DNA of 64,000 nucleotides from Pseudescherichia vulneris NBRC 102420 (GCF_000759795.1 NZ_BBMZ01000015.1:62001-126000), one strand, 5' to 3'; positions 1-8,947 are shown, numbered from the stretch's first letter. The notes: generated by a model from the sequence alone, not told the origin. Translations and numbers: made by a program.

Positions 1-137
1 TAACGGCGATCTTTACCTGCCGGGAGCAGCTGCTGACCGTGACCGGCGTCAATCGTGAACTGCTGTTAACCGATTTACTCCTGAGCCAGGAGCACTGGCT
101 GCAACCCGACGCCGTGCTGCCTGTATCCCATCTTTAA
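1..137 (+). CDS. holB: DNA polymerase III subunit delta' (C-terminal end, partial)
   Basis: An open frame runs in from the left edge and stops at 135-137. It encodes the last 44 residues of a protein ending in VLPVSHL. The next gene is the TatD-family ycfH and then ptsG, which is the E. coli order holB-ycfH-ptsG, so the fragment is assigned to the clamp-loader delta' subunit mainly by synteny plus the C-terminal sequence. The stop lies 10 bp before the ycfH start, and a purine-rich RBS (AGAGA) for ycfH follows directly, so the two are probably cotranscribed. Confidence 0.85.
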   Translation, partial: TAIFTCREQLLTVTGVNRELLLTDLLLSQEHWLQPDAVLPVSHL

Positions 138-147
138 GAGAGACATT

Positions 148-945
148 ATGTTTTTAGTCGACTCCCACTGCCACCTTGATGGCCTTGATTATCAATCCCT
201 GCACCGGGACGTGGACGACGTGCTGGCCAAAGCGGCTGCCCGCGACGTTAAGTTTTGCCTCGCCGTGGCCACGACGCTGCCGGGCTACCGCGCCATGCGT
301 GAGCTGGTGGGCAATCGTGACAACGTGGCCTTCTCCTGCGGCGTACACCCGCTCAATCAGGACGAGGTGTATGACGTTGAGGAGCTGCGAACCCTGGCGG
401 CAGAAGAGGGCGTCGTCGCCATGGGTGAAACCGGGCTGGACTACTTCTATACCCCGGAGACCAAACCCATTCAGCAAGAGTCGTTCCGCAACCATATCCG
501 CATTGGCCGCGAGCTGAATAAGCCCGTGATTGTCCATACCCGTGACGCTCGCGAAGATACGCTGGCAATTCTGGCCGAGGAAAAGGTGACGGATTGCGGT
601 GGCGTACTACACTGTTTCACAGAAGACAGAGAAACGGCAGGAAAGCTGCTGGATATGGGGTTCTATATCTCGTTCTCTGGCATCGTTACTTTCCGTAACG
701 CTGAACAGCTGCGCGATGCTGCACGCTACGTACCGCTGGACAGAATGCTGGTGGAGACGGATTCACCCTATCTGGCACCGGTTCCGCACCGGGGCAAAGA
801 GAATCAGCCTGCGATGACCCGCGACGTTGCGGAGTACATGGCCGTGCTGAAGGGCGTATCGTTGGAAACGCTGGCGCAGCAGACCACGCAAAACTTTGCC
901 ACGCTGTTCCATATCGACCCCGCGCGTCTGCTATCCCGCCAATAA
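148..945 (+). CDS. ycfH: TatD-family metal-dependent hydrolase YcfH
   Basis: 265 residues, the usual length for TatD-type TIM-barrel hydrolases. Metal-binding HxH is in DSHCHLD (residues 5-11). GETGLDYF near residue 93 and VIVHTRDA near 127 provide further ligands, and ETDSPYLAP near 204 carries the conserved aspartate. Relatives are metal-dependent exonucleases or deacylases; the exact substrate of YcfH is not known. It lies 10 bp after holB, as in E. coli, so it is probably the last gene of the tmk-holB-ycfH group. A long intergenic region with its own promoter separates it from ptsG. Confidence 0.95.
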   Translation: MFLVDSHCHLDGLDYQSLHRDVDDVLAKAAARDVKFCLAVATTLPGYRAMRELVGNRDNVAFSCGVHPLNQDEVYDVEELRTLAAEEGVVAMGETGLDYFYTPETKPIQQESFRNHIRIGRELNKPVIVHTRDAREDTLAILAEEKVTDCGGVLHCFTEDRETAGKLLDMGFYISFSGIVTFRNAEQLRDAARYVPLDRMLVETDSPYLAPVPHRGKENQPAMTRDVAEYMAVLKGVSLETLAQQTTQNFATLFHIDPARLLSRQ

Positions 946-1084
946 GTCTGTTTTTTTAAGGCTCGTAATTAATTGACAATGCGAGTAGAGTGCACCGCCA
1001 GAAACTTGGCGGTGAGTCGAGTTTTTGATACTTTCAGACCCCGTTTTTGTAAATAAGTGAAAGTTTTCAGGTGACCGCGTTTTG

Positions 1085-1106
1085 AAACGTGATAACCGTC
1101 AAACAA
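1085..1106 (+). promoter_or_regulatory. candidate CRP site of ptsG
   Basis: The core CGTGA-N6-TCAAA matches the two-fold CRP pattern (TGTGA-N6-TCACA) imperfectly. It lies just upstream of the Mlc operator and start region, where E. coli ptsG is known to be CRP-activated. Position and resemblance support the call; no experiment can be inferred. Confidence 0.55.
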
Positions 1107-1116
1107 ACTTAGGGCG

Positions 1117-1145
1117 ATTTATTTTACTCTGTGTAATAAATAAAG
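1117..1145 (+). promoter_or_regulatory. Mlc (DgsA) operator and start region of ptsG
   Basis: The AT-rich stretch with ATTTTACTCTGTGTAATAAA matches the known Mlc operator O1 of E. coli ptsG almost base for base. Mlc represses ptsG when glucose is absent and is titrated away by unphosphorylated EIICB(Glc). The site lies about 100 bp before the start codon, so a long leader mRNA is expected, as in E. coli. Confidence 0.7.
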
Positions 1146-1214
1146 GGCACTTAGATGCTCTGTCCAGGGCGCGGTTCTCCCCCCGTGCCAATGCGTGAAA
1201 ACGTACAAAAAAGC

Positions 1215-1240
1215 ACAAATACTCAGGAGCACTCTCAATT
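1215..1240 (+). promoter_or_regulatory. ptsG ribosome-binding region and SgrS pairing site
   Basis: AATACTCAGGAGCACTCTCAATT immediately before the ATG keeps the segment that in E. coli pairs with the small RNA SgrS under glucose-phosphate stress. The Shine-Dalgarno CAGGAG (1224-1229) lies inside it, so pairing would block translation. Conservation of this non-coding stretch supports retained SgrS control; sgrS itself is not in the window. Confidence 0.65.
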
Positions 1241-2674
1241 ATGTTTAAGAATGCATTTGCTAACCTGCAAAAGGTCGGTAAATCACTGATGTTGCCCGTT
1301 TCCGTACTGCCTATCGCAGGGATCCTGCTTGGCGTCGGTTCGGCTAACTTCACCTGGCTTCCAGAAGTGGTTTCCCATGTAATGGCAGAAGCGGGCGGTT
1401 CCGTTTTTGCTAACATGCCTCTGATTTTCGCTATCGGTGTTGCACTTGGCTTCACCAATAACGACGGCGTGTCTGCGCTGGCGGCAGTGGTTGCCTATGG
1501 CATCATGGTGAAAACCATGGCCGTGGTGGCGCCGCTGGTGCTGCATCTGCCTGCGGAAGAGATTACGGCGAAACACCTTGCGGATACCGGTGTTCTCGGC
1601 GGGATCATCGCAGGTGCGATTGCTGCCTACATGTTCAACCGCTTCTACCGCATCAAGCTCCCTGAGTATCTGGGCTTCTTCGCCGGTAAGCGCTTCGTGC
1701 CGATCATCTCTGGTCTGGCTGCGATCTTCATGGGCGTGATCCTCTCCTTCATCTGGCCACCGATCGGTACGGCTATCCAGACCTTCTCCCAGTGGGCTGC
1801 TTACCAGAACCCGGTTGTGGCGTTTGGTATCTACGGCTTCATTGAGCGCTGCCTGGTGCCGTTCGGTCTGCACCACATCTGGAACGTTCCTTTCCAGATG
1901 CAGATTGGTGAATACGCCAACGCGGCAGGCCAGGTCTTCCACGGCGATATCCCGCGCTACATGGCAGGTGACCCGACCGCAGGTAAACTCTCCGGTGGCT
2001 TCCTGTTCAAAATGTACGGCCTGCCGGCTGCTGCGATTGCCATCTGGCACTCTGCTAAACCGGAAAACCGTGCCAAAGTGGGCGGTATCATGATCTCCGC
2101 CGCGCTGACCTCGTTCCTGACCGGTATCACCGAGCCGATCGAGTTCTCCTTCATGTTCGTTGCACCGATCCTTTACGGGATCCATGCGGTGCTGGCAGGT
2201 CTGGCCTTCCCGATCTGTATCCTGCTGGGTATGCGTGACGGGACCTCCTTCTCACACGGTCTGATCGACTTCATCGTGCTGAGCGGTAACGGCAGCAAAC
2301 TGTGGCTGTTCCCGATTGTTGGCCTGTGCTACGCGGCAATCTACTACACCGTGTTCCGCGTGCTGATCAAAGCGCTGGATCTGAAAACCCCGGGTCGTGA
2401 AGACGCAACCGAAGACACAAAAGCTGGTGCAACCAGCGAGATGGCTCCGGCACTGGTCTCTGCCTTCGGTGGTAAAGAGAACATCACTAACCTCGACGCC
2501 TGTATTACTCGTCTGCGCGTAAGCGTGGCCGACGTGGCGAAGGTTGACCAGGCTGGCCTGAAGAAACTGGGTGCAGCGGGTGTGGTGGTTGCAGGTTCGG
2601 GCGTTCAGGCTATTTTCGGTACTAAATCCGATAACCTGAAAACCGAAATGGATGAGTACATCCGCAACAGCTAA
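1241..2674 (+). CDS. ptsG: PTS glucose-specific EIICB component
   Basis: 477 residues, the E. coli length. Residues 1 to about 385 form the membrane EIIC domain (glucose channel) with the TEPIEF-type segment [11 protein letters not shown] linker follows, then the EIIB domain, whose phosphorylated cysteine is Cys421 in [10 protein letters not shown]. The protein takes phosphate from EIIA(Glc) and couples it to glucose entry. The ATG is fixed by the conserved leader and CAGGAG RBS. It is monocistronic, with a strong terminator 21 bp after the stop. In E. coli the next gene is fhuE, convergent; here the accessory block begins instead. Confidence 0.98.
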   Translation: MFKNAFANLQKVGKSLMLPVSVLPIAGILLGVGSANFTWLPEVVSHVMAEAGGSVFANMPLIFAIGVALGFTNNDGVSALAAVVAYGIMVKTMAVVAPLVLHLPAEEITAKHLADTGVLGGIIAGAIAAYMFNRFYRIKLPEYLGFFAGKRFVPIISGLAAIFMGVILSFIWPPIGTAIQTFSQWAAYQNPVVAFGIYGFIERCLVPFGLHHIWNVPFQMQIGEYANAAGQVFHGDIPRYMAGDPTAGKLSGGFLFKMYGLPAAAIAIWHSAKPENRAKVGGIMISAALTSFLTGITEPIEFSFMFVAPILYGIHAVLAGLAFPICILLGMRDGTSFSHGLIDFIVLSGNGSKLWLFPIVGLCYAAIYYTVFRVLIKALDLKTPGREDATEDTKAGATSEMAPALVSAFGGKENITNLDACITRLRVSVADVAKVDQAGLKKLGAAGVVVAGSGVQAIFGTKSDNLKTEMDEYIRNS

Positions 2675-2694
2675 TTTGCAGTCTGGGGAGACTG

Positions 2695-2719
2695 AGGGAG
2701 CCGTAAGGCTCCCTTTTTT
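2695..2719 (+). terminator. ptsG intrinsic terminator
   Basis: GGGAGCC-GTAA-GGCTCCC (2696-2713) is followed by six T. It marks the left edge of conserved sequence; the accessory block starts just after it. Confidence 0.9.
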
Positions 2720-2768
2720 ATGCGCTATATTAAGATTTCTATAAATGCTGAAACCGAAAGGAAGTCCT

Positions 2769-3872
2769 ATGTCTCAACCCACGCTGTTTACACCGCTACG
2801 CATCAGAAATCTGGAGATTGAAAACCGGATCGTGATTGCACCCATGTGCCAATACTCCGCTGAAGAGGGATGTATGACTGACTGGCACATGATGCATCTG
2901 GGACAGCTGGCGCAATCCGGTGCGGGTTTGCTGACGATTGAGGCCACCGCCGTCTCTCCGGAAGGGCGCATCACCTTTGCCGACGTCGGTCTCTATGATG
3001 ATCGGTCAGAGGCAGCCATGGCCCGGGTGCTTGATGCCATCCGTAAATGGTCGGATATGCCCATTGCGATCCAGCTGGCTCATGCAGGCAGAAAAGCATC
3101 GACCTACAAACCCTGGGATAAGCAGGGGCAAATTCCTCCTGACCAGCAGGGTGGTTGGCAAACGCTCGCCCCCTCCGCGGTTCCCTACACCACGGGCTAT
3201 ACGCCTCCGACCGCGCTGGACAGTGCCGGACTAGACGAGATCCGCTCCCAGTTTGCCAATGCCGCGAAACGCGCGGCCAAACTGAATATCGATCTGATCC
3301 AAATTCACGCCGCGCATGGTTATCTGCTGCATCAGTTCTTATCCCCGTTATCAAACCAGCGTACCGATGAGTACGGCGGCTCGCTGGAGAACCGCGCCAG
3401 ATTCCCACTGGAAATTTTTGACGTGGTTCGTGAAGCCTTCCCGGCAGAAAAAGCGATCAGCGTGCGCATCTCCGCGACGGACTGGGTAGAGGGCGGATTC
3501 GATATTGAGGAAGCCGTGGCGTTTGCAAAAATGGTTGAAGCGCGCGGTGTTGATGCGATCCACGTCTCTAGCGGTGGTCTCCACCCCGATCAAAAAATCG
3601 ATGTCTATCCGGGCTATCAGGTTCCGTTAGCAAGAGCGGTGAAATCCGCAGTGACTATTCCGGTTGTGGCCGTTGGTTTGATTACCGAACCCCAGCATGC
3701 AGAGGCCATTGTCGCGAGCGGCGATGCAGATATTATCGGGATTGCCCGTACGGCGCTGTACGATCCGCGTTGGCCCTGGCATGCGGCGGCAACGCTGGGG
3801 GCGCAGGTGAGGGCAGCCAGCCAGTATCTTCGCTGCCAGCCTCACACCCTTAAGGACCTGTTTAAGTCCTGA
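2769..3872 (+). CDS. NADH:flavin oxidoreductase, old yellow enzyme family (NamA/YqjM type)
   Basis: 367 residues from the ATG at 2769, chosen over the in-frame ATG at 2745 because AAAGGAAG lies 5 bp before it. The FMN TIM-barrel pattern of the YqjM class is clear: Cys27 in APMCQYS near the flavin, QLAHAGRK (residues 102-109), the substrate-binding pair His180/His183 in IHAAHGYLLHQF, and SNQRTDEYGGSLENR after it. Such enzymes use NAD(P)H to reduce activated C=C bonds or nitro groups of reactive compounds; the natural substrate is unknown. It is the first gene of the accessory block, in the same direction as ptsG but behind its terminator, and probably has its own promoter. Confidence 0.9.
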   Translation: MSQPTLFTPLRIRNLEIENRIVIAPMCQYSAEEGCMTDWHMMHLGQLAQSGAGLLTIEATAVSPEGRITFADVGLYDDRSEAAMARVLDAIRKWSDMPIAIQLAHAGRKASTYKPWDKQGQIPPDQQGGWQTLAPSAVPYTTGYTPPTALDSAGLDEIRSQFANAAKRAAKLNIDLIQIHAAHGYLLHQFLSPLSNQRTDEYGGSLENRARFPLEIFDVVREAFPAEKAISVRISATDWVEGGFDIEEAVAFAKMVEARGVDAIHVSSGGLHPDQKIDVYPGYQVPLARAVKSAVTIPVVAVGLITEPQHAEAIVASGDADIIGIARTALYDPRWPWHAAATLGAQVRAASQYLRCQPHTLKDLFKS

Positions 3873-3879
3873 CATAGTA

Positions 3880-3900
3880 GGCGGGGGTAACTCCGCCTTT
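3880..3900 (+). terminator. terminator after the flavin oxidoreductase; resembles the hok terminator
   Basis: GGCGGGG-GTAA-CTCCGCC followed by TTT. The stretch GGCGGGGG-AAC-CCGCCTTTTCAGG is nearly the same as the terminator after hok at 9173 (24 of 26 positions), suggesting a shared origin. Confidence 0.7.
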
Positions 3901-3931
3901 TCAGGGGCATGTGGTTGGCGGGGGGTAGCCT

Positions 3932-4798
3932 ATGTTTGAAGGATTTACGCATACACAAATTAGCCTTTCGGAAGCTGTGCTTGATGTCCGCTATGGAGGG
4001 AGTGGCCCTCCGGTGCTGCTATTACATGGACATCCTCGTACCCACGTAACCTGGTCAAAGGTCGCGCCCCAGCTTGCCAAATCCTTTACCGTCGTTTGCC
4101 CTGATTTACGGGGATTCGGGCGCTCATCTAAACCTGCTGACCAACCCAATCACGCGGGCTCGTCTAAACGCGCTAAAGCAAAAGATTGTGTTGAGTTAAT
4201 GAGCCAGCTGGGGTTTGAGCAATTTGCCCTTGTGGGACATGACAGAGGGAGCTACACCGCTTACCGGGCCGCACTTGATTACCCGGAGCGGATCACTCGA
4301 CTGGCGGTACTGGATTGCATTCCAATCCTTGAAGCACTTAACCGCTGTAATGAGAAGTTTGCCCGGCAATGGTATCACTGGTTCTTCTTTGCTCAATTAG
4401 AAAAACCAGAGCGGGCAATACTGGCCGATCCTGATAAATGGTATGGCGGCCAGCCCGAAACAATGGGAGACGAGGAGTATCTCGAATTCAGGCGAGCCAT
4501 ACACGATCCAGAAACCGTGCATGGAATGATCGAGGACTATCGCGCCGGTCTGAGTATCGATAAAGAGCACGAGCAACACGATCGTCAGAAAGGCAAATTG
4601 ATTACATGCCCGACGCTCTGTTTATGGTCAAAGTATGACGATCTGGAAGATATCTACGGTGATGTGTTAGGCATCTGGAAATCGTGGGCACCGCACGTTC
4701 AGGGTAAAGCCATCGCCAGCGGTCACCATATGGCTGAAGAAGCCCCGGAAGAACTCACGGCTGAACTCCGGCAATTTCTGTTACAACCAGGCCCGTAA
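3932..4798 (+). CDS. alpha/beta hydrolase of the haloacetate dehalogenase family
   Basis: 288 residues, alpha/beta fold. HGHPRTHVTW forms the oxyanion loop and the nucleophile is Asp104 in VGHDRG, not Ser. The His150-Trp151 pair in the cap matches the halide-binding His-Trp of fluoroacetate dehalogenases, and the catalytic His is in SGHHMAEEAPEE (265/266). Known relatives use two Arg at +1 and +4 of the Asp to hold the substrate carboxylate; here +1 is Arg105 but +4 is Tyr108, so the substrate may differ from fluoroacetate. The RBS is weak (GGGGGTAG). No close operon partner; the next gene is convergent. Confidence 0.8.
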   Translation: MFEGFTHTQISLSEAVLDVRYGGSGPPVLLLHGHPRTHVTWSKVAPQLAKSFTVVCPDLRGFGRSSKPADQPNHAGSSKRAKAKDCVELMSQLGFEQFALVGHDRGSYTAYRAALDYPERITRLAVLDCIPILEALNRCNEKFARQWYHWFFFAQLEKPERAILADPDKWYGGQPETMGDEEYLEFRRAIHDPETVHGMIEDYRAGLSIDKEHEQHDRQKGKLITCPTLCLWSKYDDLEDIYGDVLGIWKSWAPHVQGKAIASGHHMAEEAPEELTAELRQFLLQPGP

Positions 4799-4834
4799 TA
4801 CACCAGAAGAGAATAGGCGTTTTGCAATAAAAAA

Positions 4835-4854
4835 GTGGGGCCCGAAGGCCCCAC
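4835..4854 (-). terminator. terminator of the PQQ dehydrogenase genes
   Basis: GTGGGGCC-CGAA-GGCCCCAC with an A-rich run on its left side, which gives the U tract when read on the minus strand. It lies 30 bp after the dehydrogenase stop and may also serve the convergent hydrolase. Confidence 0.8.
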
Positions 4855-4883
4855 GCAGCTTGCATTAACGGTATGTTAAACGG

Positions 4884-6980
4884 TTATTCAGGAAGCGCGT
4901 AAACGACGACCTGATCGCCTACCTGATCCTTCAGAATAGTATTGCCGCCCGCGACAAACGCGACATACTGACGACCTTTGTACTCATAGATCGAAGGGTT
5001 CGCTACCGCAGGCGCTTCTACCTGATCGGACCACAGCTCTTCGCCGCTATCCACTGAATAGGCGCGAACCTTGGCATCCATGGAAGCACCGATAAACACC
5101 ACGCCTCCCGCCGTCACGGCTGGACCACCGATAGTTGGGGAGCCCCAGCTCTCAGGCATAAAGAAGCCATACTGCTGCGATGCACCAACCGGACGACGCC
5201 ACTTCACATCCCCCGTGTGCATATCCAGCGCCACGATTTCGCCAAACGGTGGTTGCCAGCACGGCATACCCAGCCAGTTATTCGCCACCATCAGACGCAT
5301 ACCGTAAGGGGCACCTTCCTGAGGCGCAAAGCCGCTCTCATTGCCGGAACCTTTATCCGCCTTTTTATAATCTTCACGACTATATAGCTTCAGGTACTGC
5401 ACAATGTGTGAGGTATTGACGATGGCAATCTGTTTTTTCGGATCGAAGGCCACGCCTCCCCACTGAACGCCACCGGCGCTGTCTGGATAGGTCAGGGCAC
5501 CTTCGCCCTTCGTCGTCGGCGGCGTGTACATGCCTTCATAGCTCAGCTTATCCCACAGGCGAGAGCACTGACCCGCACCCACGGCATCTGCCAGTTTCCA
5601 GATCTCTGGCTTCTTAGATTGATCGAGCAGCGGCGCAGGTTTCGTCGGGAAGGGCTGCGTTGGCGAAAGCACCTCACCCTGTACCGAACCATCTCCCTGC
5701 GGCACCGGACGCTCTTCAATCGGCCAGACATCCTCACCTGTCAGGCGATTCACAACAAACAGAAAGCCCTGTTTGGTTGCCTGAATCAATGCCGGGATTT
5801 GCTTGCCGTCGACGGTAATATCCATCAGGGTCGGCGCAGAGTTGATATCGTAATCCCATACGTCGTGATGGACCCACTGACGAGACCAGACGACTTTACC
5901 GGTGTTGATATCCAGTGCGGTCGTGGAGGTTGCAAGTGGAATAGGTGCAACACGGTTGCCGCCCCAGTAGTTAGGGGAAGGGGATGACACCGGCAGATAG
6001 ACTAAACCATTAGCCTCATCGGCAGACATGTGGGTCCAGACGTTGGCCGTACCGGTGCGCTGGCGGATTTCTGCCGGGATCGCGTCAAAGGTCCACTCAC
6101 GTTCGCCGGTTTGTGCGTTAATTGAGAACACGGTACCCGGAGGCGCTTCGGCATAGGCCCAGTCCTTCCCAGCCCAGCCGATCAGCAGATGATTACCTAC
6201 CACCGTTGGTGGCTGCAGGATAGATAGCGGGTATTTGGCGTTGAGCGTATTCCACTGATTAATATTCAGCACGCCATTATCAGCAAAGCCGCTGCACGGC
6301 TTGCCTGAATCGGCATCCAGCGCATAGAGGTGGCCATCTACGTTACCCATATAAACGATTTTCTGGCATGCCTGTCCGGCGACCGGATTTTTAGCCTGCC
6401 AGTACGAAACGCCGCGGTTTTTAAGGACGGGCTGAGTCAGGGCTTTGCGCGATGATTTGGTGTCGTAATGCCACTTCTCTTTCCCTGTACCCGGATCGAG
6501 CGCAATCAGGCGATCAAATGGTGTACCGATATAGAGCGTTTCGTTGGCAAAAATAGGCGTTGCTGACCAGACGGTGGCAGGGGTATCACCTTTCCCATCC
6601 GAGACGTCGCCGGTATGAAACTCCCAAACTTTGGTTAATTTATTGACGTTGTCCGCAGTAATCTGCGTCAGTGGACTGTATTTCTGGGCGTTAAGCTGGC
6701 CATGAAAGCTGTCCCAGGTGGCAGTGGAAGGCACCAGCGATGTGGCTGGCTGTGTGACAGCGTCTACCTTCTGTCCGTCATTTTTGCCCGTTGAGGCCTC
6801 GTCAGTGGTTTTTGTCGTTCCTGGTGCCTGTTGATCGGCTGCATCTACGTTCAGCTTTTCCTGGGTTCCCTGAGAGGCCTCCGCGGCGTTCTCTTGCGCA
6901 TACAGCGGAAGCGGAGCAACCAACAACGCGAGCGCCGTCATGCTGACTTTCAGTAATGGAGAATGTTTTTCGTTATGCAC
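4884..6980 (-). CDS. PQQ-dependent dehydrogenase, glucose/quinate/shikimate family, periplasmic catalytic subunit
   Basis: 698 residues. A Sec signal peptide (hydrophobic core ALALLVAPLPLYA, cleavage near residue 28) is followed by a Ser/Thr/Gln-rich linker to about residue 88 and then the eight-bladed PQQ propeller that starts at WDSFHGQLNAQKYSPL. Conserved stretches include ATPIFANETLYIGTPFDRL and HHDVWDYDINSAP with the active-site Asp. It would oxidise aldoses or polyols in the periplasm and pass electrons to ubiquinone. Classical Gcd carries five membrane helices on the same chain; here they are missing and a separate 121-residue membrane protein is encoded just upstream, 10 bp apart. PQQ synthesis genes are not in the window. 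Confidence 0.88.
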   Translation of the reverse strand: MHNEKHSPLLKVSMTALALLVAPLPLYAQENAAEASQGTQEKLNVDAADQQAPGTTKTTDEASTGKNDGQKVDAVTQPATSLVPSTATWDSFHGQLNAQKYSPLTQITADNVNKLTKVWEFHTGDVSDGKGDTPATVWSATPIFANETLYIGTPFDRLIALDPGTGKEKWHYDTKSSRKALTQPVLKNRGVSYWQAKNPVAGQACQKIVYMGNVDGHLYALDADSGKPCSGFADNGVLNINQWNTLNAKYPLSILQPPTVVGNHLLIGWAGKDWAYAEAPPGTVFSINAQTGEREWTFDAIPAEIRQRTGTANVWTHMSADEANGLVYLPVSSPSPNYWGGNRVAPIPLATSTTALDINTGKVVWSRQWVHHDVWDYDINSAPTLMDITVDGKQIPALIQATKQGFLFVVNRLTGEDVWPIEERPVPQGDGSVQGEVLSPTQPFPTKPAPLLDQSKKPEIWKLADAVGAGQCSRLWDKLSYEGMYTPPTTKGEGALTYPDSAGGVQWGGVAFDPKKQIAIVNTSHIVQYLKLYSREDYKKADKGSGNESGFAPQEGAPYGMRLMVANNWLGMPCWQPPFGEIVALDMHTGDVKWRRPVGASQQYGFFMPESWGSPTIGGPAVTAGGVVFIGASMDAKVRAYSVDSGEELWSDQVEAPAVANPSIYEYKGRQYVAFVAGGNTILKDQVGDQVVVYALPE

Positions 6981-6990
6981 GGGCGGCTCC

Positions 6991-7356
6991 TCACACTCTG
7001 GCGCGATGATTGGGACGAACGGAAGTGTTGCTCAGCGCAATCAGACCAATGAGGCCGACCACCATTGCCGCAGTAATGAGGTACTGATGCAGCAACGCGC
7101 CTGCAAAACCAATACCAAACAGCATGACAAGGGTGACAACAATCAGGAAAATACGCGTTCCACGGTGGGATGCGGCACGCAGTATAAAGGCCAGTATCGC
7201 CAGCAGCACACTGGCAATGGCCACGCCGAGGGCGCCGATAGTGCCGGTGACGCCCGTAAGCGGCGTTAGCCACGCATATAACGCGACCGCGAAGCCAATC
7301 ACGGCTGATAGCAGCAAAAGTATACTGCCGAGGCGTGAGGGTTGAGATTGCAACAT
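6991..7356 (-). CDS. small membrane subunit of the split PQQ dehydrogenase
   Basis: 121 residues from the ATG at 7356, which has AGAGAGGA about 10 bp upstream; an upstream in-frame start at 7404 has no comparable RBS. Four hydrophobic segments are visible: SILLLLSAVIGFAVALYAWL, IGALGVAIASVLLAILAFI, IFLIVVTLVMLFGIGFAGALL and ITAAMVVGLIGLIAL. This matches the membrane domain that precedes the propeller in one-chain Gcd. The gene ends 10 bp before the catalytic gene and both share a terminator, so a membrane anchor and quinone-site partner is the natural reading; that role is inferred. Confidence 0.75.
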   Translation of the reverse strand: MLQSQPSRLGSILLLLSAVIGFAVALYAWLTPLTGVTGTIGALGVAIASVLLAILAFILRAASHRGTRIFLIVVTLVMLFGIGFAGALLHQYLITAAMVVGLIGLIALSNTSVRPNHRARV

Positions 7357-7538
7357 ACCAGGAAATCCTCTCTCCAAAAAGAACAATGAGTCATCTACTG
7401 TCATAGTAGTCTACTGCGGCTATTCATCACGCGGGGCAACGACAGCCGCATAGCTCACTAAACGTAAATCAGTATAGAAGAAGGATTTTTTCATGGGGCG
7501 TGAAGAGGCATATTCGATACGTTCTGCCCGTAAGATAA

Positions 7539-8615
7539 TCATTCATTTTCGGCGACACCGGGACCCATCAATGTAGCCCTTACCTGAGGAAGACTCTGCG
7601 GATAATTTTGTTGAATAAACTCAATCATTTTTTCCCGCACGTGACAGCGTAAATCGAAAGCTGTAGGCGAATTCTGCGCCGTCATTAACAATCTGATTGT
7701 CATACTCTTTTCAGTCGTATCGGTAACCTGAAGGACCTGCGTCTGTTGATCCCAGAGTTTGGTTTCACTGAGCACCTTTTCAAAGTGTTTTCGAAGAGGC
7801 TCTAAGGGCATCGAGTAATCCAGATAAAGAAATACAGACCCTAAAATTTGTGCATTGTTACGCGTCCAGTTTTGGAATGGATTTTCTGTAAAGTAGGTAA
7901 TCGGTAAGACCAGTCGGCGCAGATCCCAGAGACGCACCACGACATACGTCAGGTTTATCTCCTCAATCCAACCCCACTCTTTTTCAACCACCACAGCATC
8001 ATCAATTTTTATAGGCTGCGTAAACGCGATCTGAATTCCGGCAAACAAATTAACGAGTGATTTCTGTAGGGCAAAGCCAATGATTATCCCGGCAACCCCT
8101 GCGCCAGCCAGGATAGTCGTACCGAATTTCCTGACGCCAGGGAGGCTAAGTAAAATCAATGAAAGACAGAAGGTCACCAGCACAACAATAGCGACCTTCT
8201 TAACATACATTATCTGAGTGCGAATTTTGCGTGCGCGAAGGTTATTGGAAATATTAATGTCATAGCGTATGAAAAGCATATCCTGAGCAACATTAATCAA
8301 TCGAATCAGGACGGAGCAAAATGACAATATAATAAATATATTAATTGTAGTTATAATAAATTGAAAAGATTCAGGTTGAATATGGACATAGTTAACCCCT
8401 ACGCGTATCAACAGCAGGGGTATGAACAGGAACATTGAGCCGCGAAGGTGTTTCTCAAGGGATTTGAATAGCTTTCTGTCACGACTCTGCCAGTAGCGGA
8501 TGAATCGTAGAAGTATAAATCTCGCGAGAAAACCCACCGCGAGCGAGAGCGTCACAACCAGTACAGCAGGCACCCACGTCGGCGCGACAGATAACTCACC
8601 AAATAAAAAAGACAT
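7539..8615 (-). CDS. mechanosensitive ion channel, MscS family
   Basis: 358 residues. Several N-terminal hydrophobic helices (about 15-35, 55-75, 90-115, 135-160) are followed by the pore helix with the Gly/Ala pattern GAGVAGIIIGFALQKSLVNLFAGI near residues 170-194, the MscS signature. A beta-rich domain (KIDDAVVVEKEWGWIEEINLTYVVVRLWD) and a C-terminal alpha/beta domain follow. Such channels release solutes on hypo-osmotic shock. The size class is that of small MscS paralogues, not MscS itself. It ends 183 bp before the PQQ membrane-subunit start, with no sign of cotranscription. A-rich runs (AATATTAATT) give codon use poorer in G+C than the neighbours. Confidence 0.88.
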   Translation of the reverse strand: MSFLFGELSVAPTWVPAVLVVTLSLAVGFLARFILLRFIRYWQSRDRKLFKSLEKHLRGSMFLFIPLLLIRVGVNYVHIQPESFQFIITTINIFIILSFCSVLIRLINVAQDMLFIRYDINISNNLRARKIRTQIMYVKKVAIVVLVTFCLSLILLSLPGVRKFGTTILAGAGVAGIIIGFALQKSLVNLFAGIQIAFTQPIKIDDAVVVEKEWGWIEEINLTYVVVRLWDLRRLVLPITYFTENPFQNWTRNNAQILGSVFLYLDYSMPLEPLRKHFEKVLSETKLWDQQTQVLQVTDTTEKSMTIRLLMTAQNSPTAFDLRCHVREKMIEFIQQNYPQSLPQVRATLMGPGVAENE

Positions 8616-8840
8616 TCTTTCCCCTTATACCTGCCAACAACCCTGTGTAGTCAGCGCGGTTAAACAATCAGTAATCCTTCTTCTGAAGCCATTCTATAGA
8701 TTAGCCTGCTTTAGGCGCATTATTAGAAGAAAAGGATGAAAATCTGGCCTCGTTAGTATATTAAAATATTTTGCAGCCGCGAGGCGTTATGCGTAGCGCG
8801 CCGCAACACAGAGAGCATGGACGCAGTAGAATAGCCGTGG
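8616..8840. other. intergenic region between mscS-type gene and hok
   Basis: AT-rich spacer holding the promoter side of the minus-strand channel gene and the upstream side of the hok locus. I see no gene or strong repeat in it. Confidence 0.5.
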
Positions 8841-8947
8841 CGCTTGAGGCTTTTTGCCTCATAACGTTGAATTGGTAAAGATGTGGTGAGGCAGAAAGAA
8901 GAAAGCCCCGAAGGTCATTTTTCAATTAACCAACGAGGCTTGCTCTT
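8841..8947 (+). promoter_or_regulatory. hok mRNA 5' leader
   Basis: CGCTTGAGGCTTTTTGCCTCATAACG resembles the conserved 5' end of hok mRNAs, whose small GAGGC/GCCTC hairpin (8846-8860) folds back on the translation region in the full-length inert message. The GGCAGAAAGAAG...AAGCCCCG segment that follows is the usual target of the Sok antisense RNA. Confidence 0.75.
8890..8939 (-). ncRNA. sok: Sok-type antisense RNA
   Basis: Read on the minus strand this stretch gives GCCTCGTTGGTTAATTG then AAAATGACC and GGGGCTTTCTTCTTTCTGCC, matching the body and terminator of Sok RNAs at chromosomal hok loci. TAGCATAAG just upstream on that strand could be its -10 region. It would pair with the mok start region and block mok, and so hok, translation. 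The ends are estimated from resemblance only. Confidence 0.7.
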
